Below are positions 34,359-46,910 of a DNA stretch of 64,000 nucleotides, in pieces; within the stretch, counting starts at the first letter, position 1, and each line of letters starts with the position of its first letter. The DNA is taken from positions 26,001 to 90,000 of the forward strand of contig OZ020305.1 in assembly GCA_963971305.1 (NCBI GenBank), given 5' to 3'. The stretch comes from Arcuatula senhousia. Its lineage: Eukaryota; Mollusca; Bivalvia; Mytilida; Mytilidae. The position numbers and the translations under genes were made by a program. Below the pieces are notes generated by a model. It saw only the letters and a list, made by a program, of their open reading frames with translations, was not told the origin of the DNA and did no database searches.

Positions 34359-36713
34359 GGCTGCCTGCTTTCTCGCGGAGAAATGTTTTCTGGCTCGAAG
34401 CCGCGGCCGGCCTGCTTGCCCGAGGAACTTGGCGTCGACGAGAAAACCCAGGCCGCCTGCCTTTTCGCGGAAAAATATATTCCGGCTCGAAGCCGCGGCC
34501 GGCCTGCTCGCGCGGGGAACTTGGCTTCGACGCGAAACCCCCGGCCGCCTGCCTTCTCGCTGACAAATAGACTGAATGGGCTAGGAACAAAACCGATAAG
34601 AGATTCGTATTAAGTTTTTTGATGAAAAACTTGAAAATAATGTTTTTGGAAACATTGGGTCTACCATTGCCATGTTGGCCACGTTGTCGAAACCATTTTT
34701 TGCTGATTTGTCCCTGTTCCCTTGCTCCAATCGTCTCGAAAATTAAAAATTGGCCCCGTAGGGGCATTAATGTTTTACGGGCGAGCCAATGCAAAAAACC
34801 GCAAGTCTCTAGACAAAGCCGTTTTCGAGTTAGGTGTACCATGGGCATGCAAAATGGCAAAGGTTAATTGTTAACTTTAAATGCTTGTATCTCGGTCATC
34901 TCTTGACCGATTTTAAAAATTGAACCATGATTGTAAAGCCAATTGTTCATTCTCCAGACCTAGTTTAGGTAAAGAAATGAACACGGTAAGTAAGCTTTTT
35001 CCTACCTCATTGAACATTGCTAACTTGTACAATGTCTAGACTCGGACCTGAAAGTGATGCAAGTTTGAGGCATCATAACTTTTGATCGGCGATAGGTAGC
35101 CCGGTTCTGTAAATTGTGCTAAACGGCGCAAGTCGTGTTCTGTCGGTCACAGTAACGGGATTTGACGTCGGTTGAGTACACACGAGACTGGAATTATTTT
35201 CTAGGAACAAGATTTTCCTCTCAATGTAGGCGATTTTTTTACCATTCGGGTCCTTGTAGCTTCCAGATCGGAAAAATACCAACGAATTGGCGACAAAATT
35301 CGACAAAAACCGCTAGTACAAAGCCTGTTTGATCAAAAAACAATAGCCTGACTGAAAACAAACGTGCAGCTGAGACAGTGAAACAGTTATTTACAGGCGG
35401 GGCGCACGAAGAATATGTGCAAAAAATCCGAGAAAAAAAAACGAACACAAAAAAGGGACAAAGAGAGAAAAAAAAGAAGGAAAGAGAAGGCAAAAGGAAG
35501 AAAAAAAATCAGTAGCTAATTAAAAAAAAAAAAAAAAAAAAACCGGCTGCCTGCTTTCTCGCGGAAAAATGTTTTGTGGCTCGAAGCCGCGGCCGGCCTG
35601 CTTGCCCGAGGAACTTGGCGTCGACGACAAAACCCAGGCCGCCTGCCTTTTCGCGGAAAATATATTCCGGCTCGAAGCCGCGGCCGGCCTGCTCGCGCGG
35701 GGAACTTGGCTTCGACGCGAAACCCCCGGCCGCCTGCCTTCTCGCTGACAAATAGACTGAATGGGCTAGGAACAAAACCGATAAGAAATTCGTATTAAGT
35801 TTTTTGATGAAAAACTTGAAAATTATGTTTTTGGAAACATTGGGTCTACCATTGCCATGTTGGCCACGTTGTAGAAACCATTTTTTGCTGATTTGTCCCT
35901 GTTCTCTTGCTCCAATCGTCTCGAAAATTAAAAATTGGCCCCGTAGGGGCAGTAATTTTTTACGGGCGAGCCAATGCAAAAAACCGCAAGTCTCTAGACA
36001 AAGCCGTTTTCGAGTTGGGTGTACCATGGGCATGCAAAATGGCAAAGGTTAATTGTTAACTTTAAATGCTTGTATCTCGGTCATCTCTTGACCGATTTTA
36101 AAAATTGAACCATGATTGTAAAGCCAATTGTTCATTCTCCAGACCTAGTTTAGGTAAAGAAATACTCACGGTAAGTAAGCTTTTTCCTACCTCATTGAAC
36201 ATTGCTAACTTGTACAATGTCTAGACTCGGACCTGAAAGTGATGCAAGTTTGAGGCATCATAACTTTTGATCGGCGATAGGTAGCCCGGTTCTGTAAATT
36301 GTGCTAAACGGCGCAAGTCGTGTTCTGTCGGTCACAGTAAAGGGATTTGACGTCGGTTGAGTACACACGAGACTGGAATTATTTTCTAGGAACAAGATTT
36401 TCCTCTCAATGTAGGCGATTTTTTTTACCATTTGGGTCCTTGTAGCTTCCAGATCGGAAAAATACCAACGAATTGGCGACAAAATTCGACAAAAACCGCT
36501 AGTACAAAGCCTGTTTGATCAAAAAACAATAGCCTGACTGAAAACAAACGTGCAGCTGAGACAGTGAAACAGTTATTTACAGGCGGGGCGCCCTGCACGA
36601 AGAATATGTGCAAAAAATCCGAGAAAAAAAAACGAACTCAAAAAAGGGACAAAGAGAGAAAAAAAAGAAGGAAAGAGAAGGCAAAAGGAAGAAAAAAAAA
36701 TCAGTAGCTAATT

Positions 36714-36748
<35 letters not shown>
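31963..36748 (+). repeat. Recently duplicated satellite A dimers
   Basis: The monomer at 31963 and the monomer at 34359 share several otherwise rare variants: 'cctgccttttcgcgg', 'gcattaatgttttacgg' and 'cacagtaacggg' (32757 and 35152). The 'gggacaaatagag' variant recurs at 31865 and 34260. This points to duplication of a ~2395-bp block by unequal exchange. Confidence 0.75.
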
Positions 36749-37942
36749 GGCTGCCTGCTTTCTCGCGGAGAAATGTTTTCTGGCTCGAAGCCGCGGCCGG
36801 CCTGCTTGCCCGAGGAACTTGGCGTCGACGAGAAAACCCAGGCCGCCTGCCTTCTCGCGGAAAAATATATTCCGGCTCGAAGCCGCGGCCGGCCTGCTCG
36901 CGCGGGGAACTTGGCTTCGACGCGAAAACCCCGGCCGCCTGCCTTCTCGCTGACAAATAGACTGAATGGGCTAGGAACAAAACCGATAAGAGATTCGTAT
37001 TAAGTTTTTTGATGAAAAACTTGAAAATAATGTTTTTGGAAACATTGGGTCTACCATTGCCATGTTGGCCACGTTGTCGAAACCATTTTTTGCTGATTTG
37101 TCCCTGTTCCCTTGCTCCAATCGTCTCGAAAATTAAAAATTGGACCCATAGGGGCATTAATGTTTTACGGGCGAGCCAATGCAAAAAATCGCAAGTCTCT
37201 AGACAAAGCCGTTTTCCAGTTAGGTGTACCATGGGCATGCAAAATGGCAAAGGTTAATTGTTAACTTTAAATGCTTGTATCTCGGTCATCTCTTGACCGA
37301 TTTTAAAAATTGAACCATGATTGTAAAGCCAATTGTTCATTCTCCAGACCTAGTTTAGGTAAAGAAATGAACACGGTAAGTAAGCTTTTTCCTACCTCAT
37401 TGAACATTGCTTACTTGTACAATGTCTAGACTCGGACCTGAAAGTGATGCAAGTTTGAGGCATCATAACTTTTGATCGGCGATAGGTAGCCCGGTTCTGT
37501 AAATTGTGTTAAACGGCGTAAGTCGTGTTCTGTCGGTCACAGTAAAGGGATTTTACGTCGGTTGAGTACACACGAGACTGGAATTATTTTCTAGGAACAA
37601 GATTTTCCTCTCAATGTAGGCGATTTTTTTACCATTCGGGTCCTTGTAGCTTCCAGATCGGAAAAATACCAACGAATTGGCGACAAAATTCGACAAAAAC
37701 CGCTAGTACAAAGCCTGTTTGATCAAAAAACAATAGCCTGACTGAAAACAAACGTGCAGCTGAGACAGTGAAACAGTTATTTACAGGCGGGGCGCACGAA
37801 GAATATGTGCAAAAAATCTGAGAAAAAAAAACGAACACAAAAAAGGGACAAATAGAGAAAAAAAAGAAGGAAAGAGAAGGCAAAAGGAAGAAAAAAAAAT
37901 CAGTAGCTAATTCAAAAAAAAAAAAAAAAAAAAAAAAAAACC

Positions 37943-40310
37943 GGCTGCCTGCTTTCTCGCGGAGAAATGTTTTCTGGCTCGAAGCCGCGGCCGGCCTGCT
38001 TGCCCGAGGAAGTTGGCGTCGACGAGAAAACCCAGGCCGCCTGCCTTCTCGCGGAAAAATATATTCCGGCTCGAAGCCGCGGCCGGCCTGCTCGCGCGGG
38101 GAACTTGGCTTCGACGCGAAACCCCCGGCCGCCTGCCTTCTCGCTGACAAATAGACTGAATGGGCTAGGAACAAAACCGATAAGAGATTCGTATTAAGTT
38201 TTTTGATGAAAAACTTGAAAATAATGTTTTTGGAAACATTGGGTCTACCATTGCCATGTTGGCCACGTTGTCGAAACCATTTTTTGCTGATTTGTCCCTG
38301 TTCCCTTGCTCCAATCGTCTCGAAAATTAAAAATTGGCCCCATAGGGGCACTAATGTTTTACGGGCGAGCCAATGCAAAAAATCGCAAGTCTCTAGACAA
38401 AGCCGTTTTCGAGTTCGGTGTACCATGGGCATGCAAAATGGCAAAGGTTAATTGTTAACTTTAAATGCTTGTATCTCGGTCATCTCTTGACCGATTTTAA
38501 AAATTGAACCATGATTGTAAAGCCAATTGTTCATTCTCCAGACCTAGTTTAGGTAAAGAAATGAACACGGTAAGTAAGCTTTTTCCTACCTCATTGAACA
38601 TTGCTTACTTGTACAATGTCTAGACTCGGACCTGAAAGTGATGCAAGTTTGAGGCATCATAACTTTTGATCGGCGATAGGTAGCCCGGTTCTGTAAATTG
38701 TGTTAAACGGCGCAAGTCGTGTTCTGTCGGTCACAGTAAAGGGATTTTACGTCGGTTGAGTACACACGAGACTGGAATTATTTTCTAGGAACAAGATTTT
38801 CCTCTCAATGTAGGCGATTTTTTTACCATTCGGGTCCTTGTAGCTTCCAGATCGGAAAAATACCAACGAATTGGCGACAAAATTCGACAAAAACCGCTAG
38901 TACAAAGCCTGTTTGATCAAAAAACAATAGCCTGACTGAAAACAAACGTGCAGCTGAGACAGTGAAACAGTTATTTACAGGCGGGGCGCACGAAGAATAT
39001 GTGCAAAAAATCCGAGAAAAAAAAACGAACACAAAAAAGGGACAAAGAGAGAAAAAAAAGAAGGAAAGAGAAGGCAAAAGGAAGAAAAAAAAATCAGTAG
39101 CTAATTAAAAAAAAAAAAAAAAAAAAGGCTGCCTGCTTTCTCGCGGAGAAATGTTTTCTGGCTCGAAGCCGCGGCCGGCCTGCTTGCCCGAGGAAGTTGG
39201 CGTCGACGAGAAAACCCAGGCCGCCTGCCTTCTCGCGGAAAAATATATTCCGGCTCGAAGCCGCGGCCGGCCTGCTCGCGCGGGGAACTTGGCTTCGACG
39301 CGAAACCCCCGGCCGCCTGCCTTCTCGCTGACAAATAGACTGAATGGGCTAGGAACAAAACCGATAAGAGATTCGTATTAAGTTTTTTGATGAAAAACTT
39401 GAAAATAATGTTTTTGGAAACATTGGGTCTACCATTGCCATGTTGGCCACGTTGTCGAAACCATTTTTTGCTGATTTGTCCCTGTTCCCTTGCTCCAATC
39501 GTCTCGAAAATTAAAAATTGGCCCCATAGGGGCACTAATGTTTTACGGGCGAGCCAATGCAAAAAATCGCAAGTCTCTAGACAAAGCCGTTTTCGAGTTC
39601 GGTGTACCATGGGCATGCAAAATGGCAAAGGTTAATTGTTAACTTTAAATGCTTGTATCTCGGTCATCTCTTGACCGATTTTAAAAATTGAACCATGATT
39701 GTAAAGCCAATTGTTCATTCTCCAGACCTAGTTTAGGTAAAGAAATGAACACGGTAAGTAAGCTTTTTCCTACCTCATTGAACATTGCTTACTTGTACAA
39801 TGTCTAGACTCGGACCTGAAAGTGATGCAAGTTTGAGGCATCATAACTTTTGATCGGCGATAGGTAGCCCGGTTCTGTAAATTGTGTTAAACGGCGCAAG
39901 TCGTGTTCTGTCGGTCACAGTAAAGGGATTTTACGTCGGTTGAGTACACACGAGACTGGAATTATTTTCTAGGAACAAGATTTTCCTCTCAATGTAGGCG
40001 ATTTTTTTACCATTCGGGTCCTTGTAGCTTCCAGATCGGAAAAATACCAACGAATTGGCGACAAAATTCGACAAAAACCGCTAGTACAAAGCCTGTTTGA
40101 TCAAAAAACAATAGCCTGACTGAAAACAAACGTGCAGCTGAGACAGTGAAACAGTTATTTACAGGCGGGGCGCACGAAGAATATGTGCAAAAAATCCGAG
40201 AAAAAAAAACGAACACAAAAAAGGGACAAAGAGAGAAAAAAAAGAAGGAAAGAGAAGGCAAAAGGAAGAAAAAAAAATCAGTAGCTAATTAAAAAAAAAA
40301 AAAAAAAAAA
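37943..40310 (+). repeat. Recently duplicated satellite A monomer pair
   Basis: Monomers at 37943 and 39127 share private variants 'cgaggaagttggcg' and 'tcgagttcggtg' at a spacing of 1184 bp. Here the duplication unit is one monomer, in contrast to the dimeric pattern upstream. Confidence 0.75.
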
Positions 40311-42652
40311 GGCTGCCTGCTTTCTCGCGGAGAAATGTTTTCTGGCTCGAAGCCGCGGCCGGCCTGCTTGCCCGAGGAACTTGGCGTCGACGAGAAAACC
40401 CAGGCCGCCTGCCTTCTCGCGGAAAAATATATTCCGGCTCGAAGCCGCGGCCGGCCTGCTCGCGCGGGGAACTTGGCTTCGACGCGAAACCCCCGGCCGC
40501 CTGCCTTCTCGCTGACAAATAGACTGAATGGGCTAGGAACAAAACCGATAAGAGATTCGTATTAAGTTTTTTGATGAAAAACTTGAAAATAATGTTTTTG
40601 GAAACATTGGGTCTACCATTGCCATGTTGGCCACGTTGTCGAAACCATTTTTTGCTGATTTGTCCCTGTTCCCTTGCTCCAATCGTCTCGAAAATTAAAA
40701 ATTGGCCCCATAGGGGCACTAATGTTTTACGGGCGAGCCAATGCAAAAAATCGCAAGTCTCTAGACAAAGCCGTTTTCGAGTTAGGTGTACCATGGGCAT
40801 GCAAAATGGCAAAGGTTAATTGTTAACTTTAAATGCTTGTATCTCGGTCATCTCTTGACCGATTTTAAAAATTGAACCATGATTGTAAAGCCAATTGTTC
40901 ATTCTCCAGACCTAGTTTAGGTAAAGAAATGAACACGGTAAGTAAGCTTTTTCCTACCTCATTGAACATTGCTTACTTGTACAATGTCTAGACTCGGACC
41001 TGAAAGTGATGCAAGTTTGAGGCATCATAACTTTTGATCGGCGATAGGTAGCCCGGTTCTGTAAATTGTGTTAAACGGCGCAAGTCGTGTTCTGTCGGTC
41101 ACAGTAAAGGGATTTTACGTCGGTTGAGTACACACGAGACTGGAATTATTTTCTAGGAACAAGATTTTCCTCTCAATGTAGGCGATTTTTTTACCATTCG
41201 GGTCCTTGTAGCTTCCAGATCGGAAAAATACCAACGAATTGGCGACAAAATTCGACAAAAACCGCTAGTACAAAGCCTGTTTGATCAAAAAACAATAGCC
41301 TGACTGAAAACAAACGTGCAGCTGAGACAGTGAAACAGTTATTTACAGGCGGGGCGCACGAAGAATATGTGCAAAAAATCCGAGAAAAAAAAACGAACAC
41401 AAAAAAGGGACAAAGAGAGAAAAAAAAGAAGGAAAGAGAAGGCAAAAGGAAGAAAAAAAAATCAGTAGCTAATTAAAAAAAAAAAAAAAAAAAGGCTGCC
41501 TGCTTTCTCGCGGAGAAATTTTTTCTGGCTCGAAGCCGCGGCCGGCCTGCTTGCCCGAGGAACTTGGCGTCGACGAGAAAACCCAGGCCGCCTGCCTTCT
41601 CGCGGAAAAATATATTCCGGCTCGAAGCCGCGGCCGGCCTGCTCGCGCGGGGAACTTGGCTTCGACGCGAAACCCCCGGCCGCCTGCCTTCTCGCTGACA
41701 AATAGACTGAATGGGCTAGGAACAAAACCGATAAGAGATTCGTATTAAGTTTTTTGATGAAAAACTTGAAAATAATGTTTTTGGAAACATTGGGTCTACC
41801 ATTGCCATGTTGGCCACGTTGTCGAAACCATTTTTTGCTGATTTGTCCCTGTTCCCTTGCTCCAATCGTCTCGAAAATTAAAAATTGGCCCCGTAGGGGC
41901 AGTAATTTTTTACGGGCGAGCCAATGCAAAAAACCACAAGTCTCTAGACAGAGCCGTTTTCGAGTTAGGTGTACCATGGGCATGCAAAATGGCAAAGGTT
42001 AATTGTTAACTTTAAATGTTTGTATCTCGGTCATCTCTTGACCGATTTTAAAAATTGAACCATGATTGTAAAGCCAATTGTTCATTCTCCAGACCTAGTT
42101 TAGGTAAAGAAATGAACACGGTAAGTAAGCTTTTTCCTACCTCATTGAACATTGCTAACTTGTACAATGTCTAGACTCGGACCTGAAAGTGATGCAAGTT
42201 TGAGGCATCATAACTTTTGATCGGCGATAGGTAGCCCGGTTCTGTAAATTGTGCTAAACGGCGCAAGTCGTGTTCTGTCGGTCACAGTAAAGGGATTTGA
42301 CGTCGGTTGAGTACACACGAGACTGGAATTATTTTCTAGGAACAAGATTTTCCTCTCAATGTAGGCGATTTTTTTACCATTCGGGTCCTTGTAGCTTCCA
42401 GATCGGAAAAATACCAACGAATTGGCGACAAAATTCGACAAAAACCGCTAGTACAAAGCCTGTTTGATCAAAAAACAATAGCCTGACTGAAAACAAACGT
42501 GCAGCTGAGACAGTGAAACAGTTATTTACAGGCGGGGCGCACGAAGAATATGTGCAAAAAATCCGAGAAAAAAAAACGAACACAAAAAAGGGACAAAGAG
42601 AGAAAAAAAAGAAGGAAAGAGAAGGCAAAAGGAAGAAAAAAAATCAGTAGCT

Positions 42653-42689
<37 letters not shown>

Positions 42690-43869
42690 TGCCTGCTTTC
42701 TCGCGGAGAAATGTTTTCTGGCTCGAAGCCGCGGCCGGCCTGCTTGCCCGAGGAACTTGGCGTCGACGAGAAAACCCAGGCCGCCTGCCTTTTCGCGGAA
42801 AAATATATTCCGGCTCGAAGCCGCGGCCGGCCTGCTCGCGCGGGGAACTTGGCTTCGACGCGAAACCCCCGGCCGCCTGCCTTCTCGCTGACAAATAGAC
42901 TGAATGGGCTAGGAACAAAACCGATAAGAGATTGGTATTAAGTTTTTTGATGAAAAACTTGAAAATAATGTTTTTGGAAACATTGGGTCTACCATTGCCA
43001 TGTTGGCCACGTTGTCGAAACCATTTTTTGCTGATTTATCCCTGTTCCCTTGCTCCAATCGTCTCGAAAATTAAAAATTGGCCCCGTAGGGGCATTAATG
43101 TTTTACGGGCGAGCCAATGCAAAAAACCGCAAGTCTCTAGACAAAGCTGTTTTCGAGTTAGGTGTACCATGGGCATGCAAAATGGCAAAGGTTAATTGTT
43201 AACTTTAAGTGCTTGTATCTCGGTCATCTCTTGACCGATTTTAAAAATTGAACCATGATTGTAAAGCCAATTGTTCATTCTCCAGACCTAGTTTAGGTAA
43301 AGAAATGAACACGGTAAGTAAGCTTTTTCCTACCTCATTGAACATTGCTAACTTGTACAATGTCTAGACTCGGACCTGAAAGTGATGAAAGTTTGAGGCA
43401 TCATTACTTTTGATCGGCGATAGGTATCCCGGTTCTGTAAATTGTGCTAAACGGCGCAAGTCGTGTTCTGTCGGTCACAGTAAAGGGATTTGACGTCGGT
43501 TGAGTACACACGAGACTGGAATTATTTTCTAGGAACAAGATTTTCCTCTCAATGTAGGCGATTTTTTTACCATTTGGGTCCTTGTAGCTTCCAGATCGGA
43601 AAAATACCAACGAATTGGCGACAAAATTCGACAAAAACCGCTAGTACAAAGCCTGTTTGATCAAAAAACAATAGCCTGACTGAAAAAAAACGTGCAGCTG
43701 AGACAGTGAAACAGTTATTTACAGGCGGGGCGCACGAAGAATATGTGCAAAAAATCCGAGAAAAAAAAACGAACACAAAAAAGGGACAAAGAGAGAAAAA
43801 AATAGAAGGAAAGAGAAGGCAAAAGGAAGAAAAAAAATCAGTAGCTAATTCAAAAAAAAAACAAAAAAA

Positions 43870-46095
43870 ACCAACAGCACCATGTTCTCAAATATAACTG
43901 ACCTAGTATTATAAATGCATTGGCCGGTCTTTAAAGAAATCAAATTATCCATTCAAGAACCTTTTAATTAAATCAAAAGATGAGACAATTCAATTGAATA
44001 AGAAAGGAATAGCTAACTGTAAAGCTTTTAAATTTATTTCCAGGCATGAAATTCGTAGAAATTTACTATTAAGGTCTAAGGCAAACTTTTTTGTTTTTTA
44101 ATTATGCAAACTGGGAAATTTTCACAAGATATGTATACATATTTGACAATGTTCCGTGTAATTACTTTTTGCATAAACAAATAAAGGGATTTTTAATTTA
44201 TCATTTTCCCTTGGTAAACGGCTATCAAACGGACTATAACCCTTTGGCTTTAGTGCCGTGTGGAGGTCTAAGAAAGCTTCCCCGTGCTTCAGTTGTATGC
44301 TCTTATATATTTTCGAGTACTGGATATGCTGGATTTGGCTTCCTTGTTCGAACATTTTGGTTTTGAGTACTTTTCGTTTTCAATAGTTTTGCGTTTTGGA
44401 TCTTCCAACGTTTTGATTCAAATGCTACTGATGAGAGGTTACTCCTTGAAATATCGATATATAGCATACCCAAATTAACCGTTTATACCCGTTTTGGTAT
44501 TTGTATTTTGAACTACTGGGCGATAACCACTGCTGGTGGACCAGAGGTCCCCGAGGGTAATCACAAGCCTGGTCGTCAGACTTGTCTGACACGAATTTAC
44601 CATTAAATGTCTAATATTTTTGTCGTTGAAATTTCCGATTATTAAATTCAAAATTGTTTAAAACACCAGGTTTCTTTCCTTGTAATGCACATGGTCGATA
44701 TCCTCGGTGCTGGATTTGGCTTCCTTGTTCGAACATTTTGGTTTTGAGTACTTTTCGTTTTCAATAGTTTTGGTTTTTGATCTTCCAACGTTTTGATTCA
44801 AATGCTACTGATGAGAGGTTACTCCTTGAAATATCGATATATAGCATACCCAAATTAACCGTTTATACCCGTTTTGGTATTTGTATTTGGAAAGACGCTG
44901 TTTTCATATTTCCAGTTCACTAACTTTTGGCTATCTCTAATACAGTTGATAAATTTACCCCCGTTTAGTCATTGTAATATTTTGGCTTTTGTATTTTGGT
45001 TTTATCAAATCTAATATTTTACCGGTCTTCCAATATTTCGATCCCTAGCGTGTCTGATGAAGGTTAATCCAGAAAAGCGCTTCACACGCAGTGAAGTTTT
45101 GATTGTTTTCATTTAATAAAATCATGTCATAAAATATGTGGATCGTGTCTTTCTGGCACATATTCGATATTCTTTCATATTTAATATACAGTATAATCCT
45201 ATAATCTCATTCAGTATGTATTTTTGTGTATGACCACAAAATATTTACTATCGTATTATGTCTGTAGACACATTGGTTTTCGGGAGGTAAATCAAGTTGT
45301 GGTTTACCAATTAATAACATTTTGTTATAGTGTTTAAAACCACTAAATGAATGTTTGTATTGCATATTGGGGTTTCATGGGTAGTACCTCTTAGAAAAGA
45401 TGGAACAAAATAGATGTATAAACACAACTGCAAATAGAACATTTCATTTCCATCTTATTTTGATTAATCTTTTTTGTATTCAGCAATACATTATGTTAAC
45501 AAAATGTATTTACAGCTTTGATGTATCTTGTACTATTTACTGGATATGAGGGGTCAAAAATGTGACATTTGAAAATAGAATTGTTTATTGATGGTCGGAT
45601 TTTGAATTGTAGAGGCATCTTTTACACTTGTGCATGTCTATAAAAAAACTGGTGTAAATAAAATCAACAGAAAGGGCTTCAAAGGTCCTTTATAGTGCAC
45701 TTAAAATTTTTCAAATCAGCAAGGCATAACAAAGATATCCAAGGTCAAAGTTTGTCCTTTTTCATATAACAAATTATCTCCCTTTGATATAATTTACATT
45801 GTTTATGTCCATCAATAAACTGGTGTAAATGATATCAACAAAAAAGCCTTCAACAGTCCTTTACAGTGCACTTTAAATTTTTCAAATCGGACAAGGCATA
45901 CCAAAGATATCCAAGGTCAAAGTTTGCCCTTTTTCATATAACAAATTATCTCCCTTTGATATAATTATGCAAATTAATTGTACCACTATTATTGTTTCTA
46001 TACCAAAGACCTACTATATATAGAAACTGATTACTCTATAATAAAGGGGGACCCTTGATTCCATCAAATATCGGCGCATGCGCAGTCGATGTAAA
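43870..46095 (+). repeat. 2.2 kb telomere-capped cassette, copy 2
   Basis: Near-identical copy of 7941-10138, again starting immediately after a satellite A run. Besides about 10 substitutions, the main difference is 28 bp (46058-46085) absent from copy 1, containing the palindrome GCGCATGCGC. As in copy 1 there is no credible coding sequence, two 178-bp modules (44330-44508 and 44711-44886) and a 174-bp tandem duplication (45640-45969). Confidence 0.9.
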
Positions 46096-46169
46096 GGGTT
46101 AGGGTTAGGGTTAATTAAAATAGTTCCGGCTAACCCTGACCCTAACCCTCACCCTAACCCTAACCTAAC
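46096..46169. repeat. Head-to-head telomeric motif, copy 2
   Basis: TTAGGG units at 46096-46113 face degenerate CCCTAA units at 46130-46169, identical to copy 1. Orientation is as in a telomere-telomere fusion. The 59-bp spacer after it (46170-46228) is also identical to copy 1. Confidence 0.8.
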
Positions 46170-46228
46170 TCTATATTCATACGCAACCAAGACGGTTTAC
46201 CGTTGGCGGAATGTGCAGATGAGGGTTA

Positions 46229-46910
46229 CCCCTAATTACCTAACCCTAACCCTAACCCTAACCCTAACCCTAACCCTAACCCTAACCCTAACCCTAACCC
46301 TAACCCTAACCCTAACCCTAACCCTAACCCTAACCCTAACCCTAACCCTAACCCTAACCCTAACCCTAACCCTAACCCTAACCCTAACCCTAACCCTAAC
46401 CCTAACCCCTAACCCCTAACCCTAACCCTAACCCTAACCCTAACCCTAACCCTAACCCTAACCCTAACCCCTAACCCTAACCCTAACCCTAACCCTAACC
46501 CTAACCCTAACCCTAACCCTAACCCTAACCCTAACCCTAACCCTAACCCTAACCCTAACCCTAACCCTAACCCTAACCCTAACCCTAACCCTAACCCTAA
46601 CCCTAACCCTAACCCTAACCCTAACCCTAACCCTAACCCTAACCCTAACCCTAACCCTAACCCTAACCCTAACCCTAACCCTAACCCTAACCCTAACCCT
46701 AACCCTAACCCTAACCCTAACCCTAACCCTAACCCTAACCCTAACCCTAACCCTAACCCTAACCCTAACCCTAACCCTAACCCTAACCCTAACCCTAACC
46801 CTAACCCTAACCCTAACCCTAACCCTAACCCTAACCCTAACCCTAACCCTAACCCTAACCCTAACCCTAACCCTAACCCTAACCCTAACCCTAACCCTAA
46901 CCCTAACCCT
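46229..46910. repeat. Long interstitial telomeric array (CCCTAA)n
   Basis: About 112 tandem CCCTAA units on the plus strand, nearly perfect, with a few CCCCTAA variants near 46404-46416 and 46466. The polarity is that of a left chromosome end whose interior lies to the right. The array stops at 46910 directly against the 3' end of the minus-strand unknown gene. Reading frames through it give artificial Gly-Leu or Val-Arg repeats. Confidence 0.97.

Larger units (their letters stand above)
25324..43869 (+). repeat. Satellite A array, block 4 (largest)
   Basis: About 15.5 monomers with GC-rich blocks at 25985, 27176, 28377, 29568, 30769, 31963, 33164, 34359, 35545, 36749, 37943, 39127, 40311, 41493 and 42687. 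From 27176 to 34359 alternate monomers match, giving a dimeric repeat of ~2392-2396 bp. From 37943 to 41493 monomers repeat singly at 1182-1184 bp. The last monomer (42687-43869) shares private variants with the monomer at 6755, and both precede a copy of the 2.2 kb cassette. Confidence 0.95.

Noticed and set aside
37629..38444. 271-codon minus-strand frame in satellite A
   Set aside because: Two chance frames joined because this A run has a length that keeps phase. Neighbouring monomers are out of phase.
46078..46419. 113-codon Thr-Leu repeat frame
   Set aside because: Translation of the C-rich telomeric strand, not a gene.
46409..46910. Long Gly-Leu and Val-Arg repeat proteins
   Set aside because: Artificial translation of (GGGTTA)n. 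The 7-base CCCCTAA variants merely switch between the two dipeptides.
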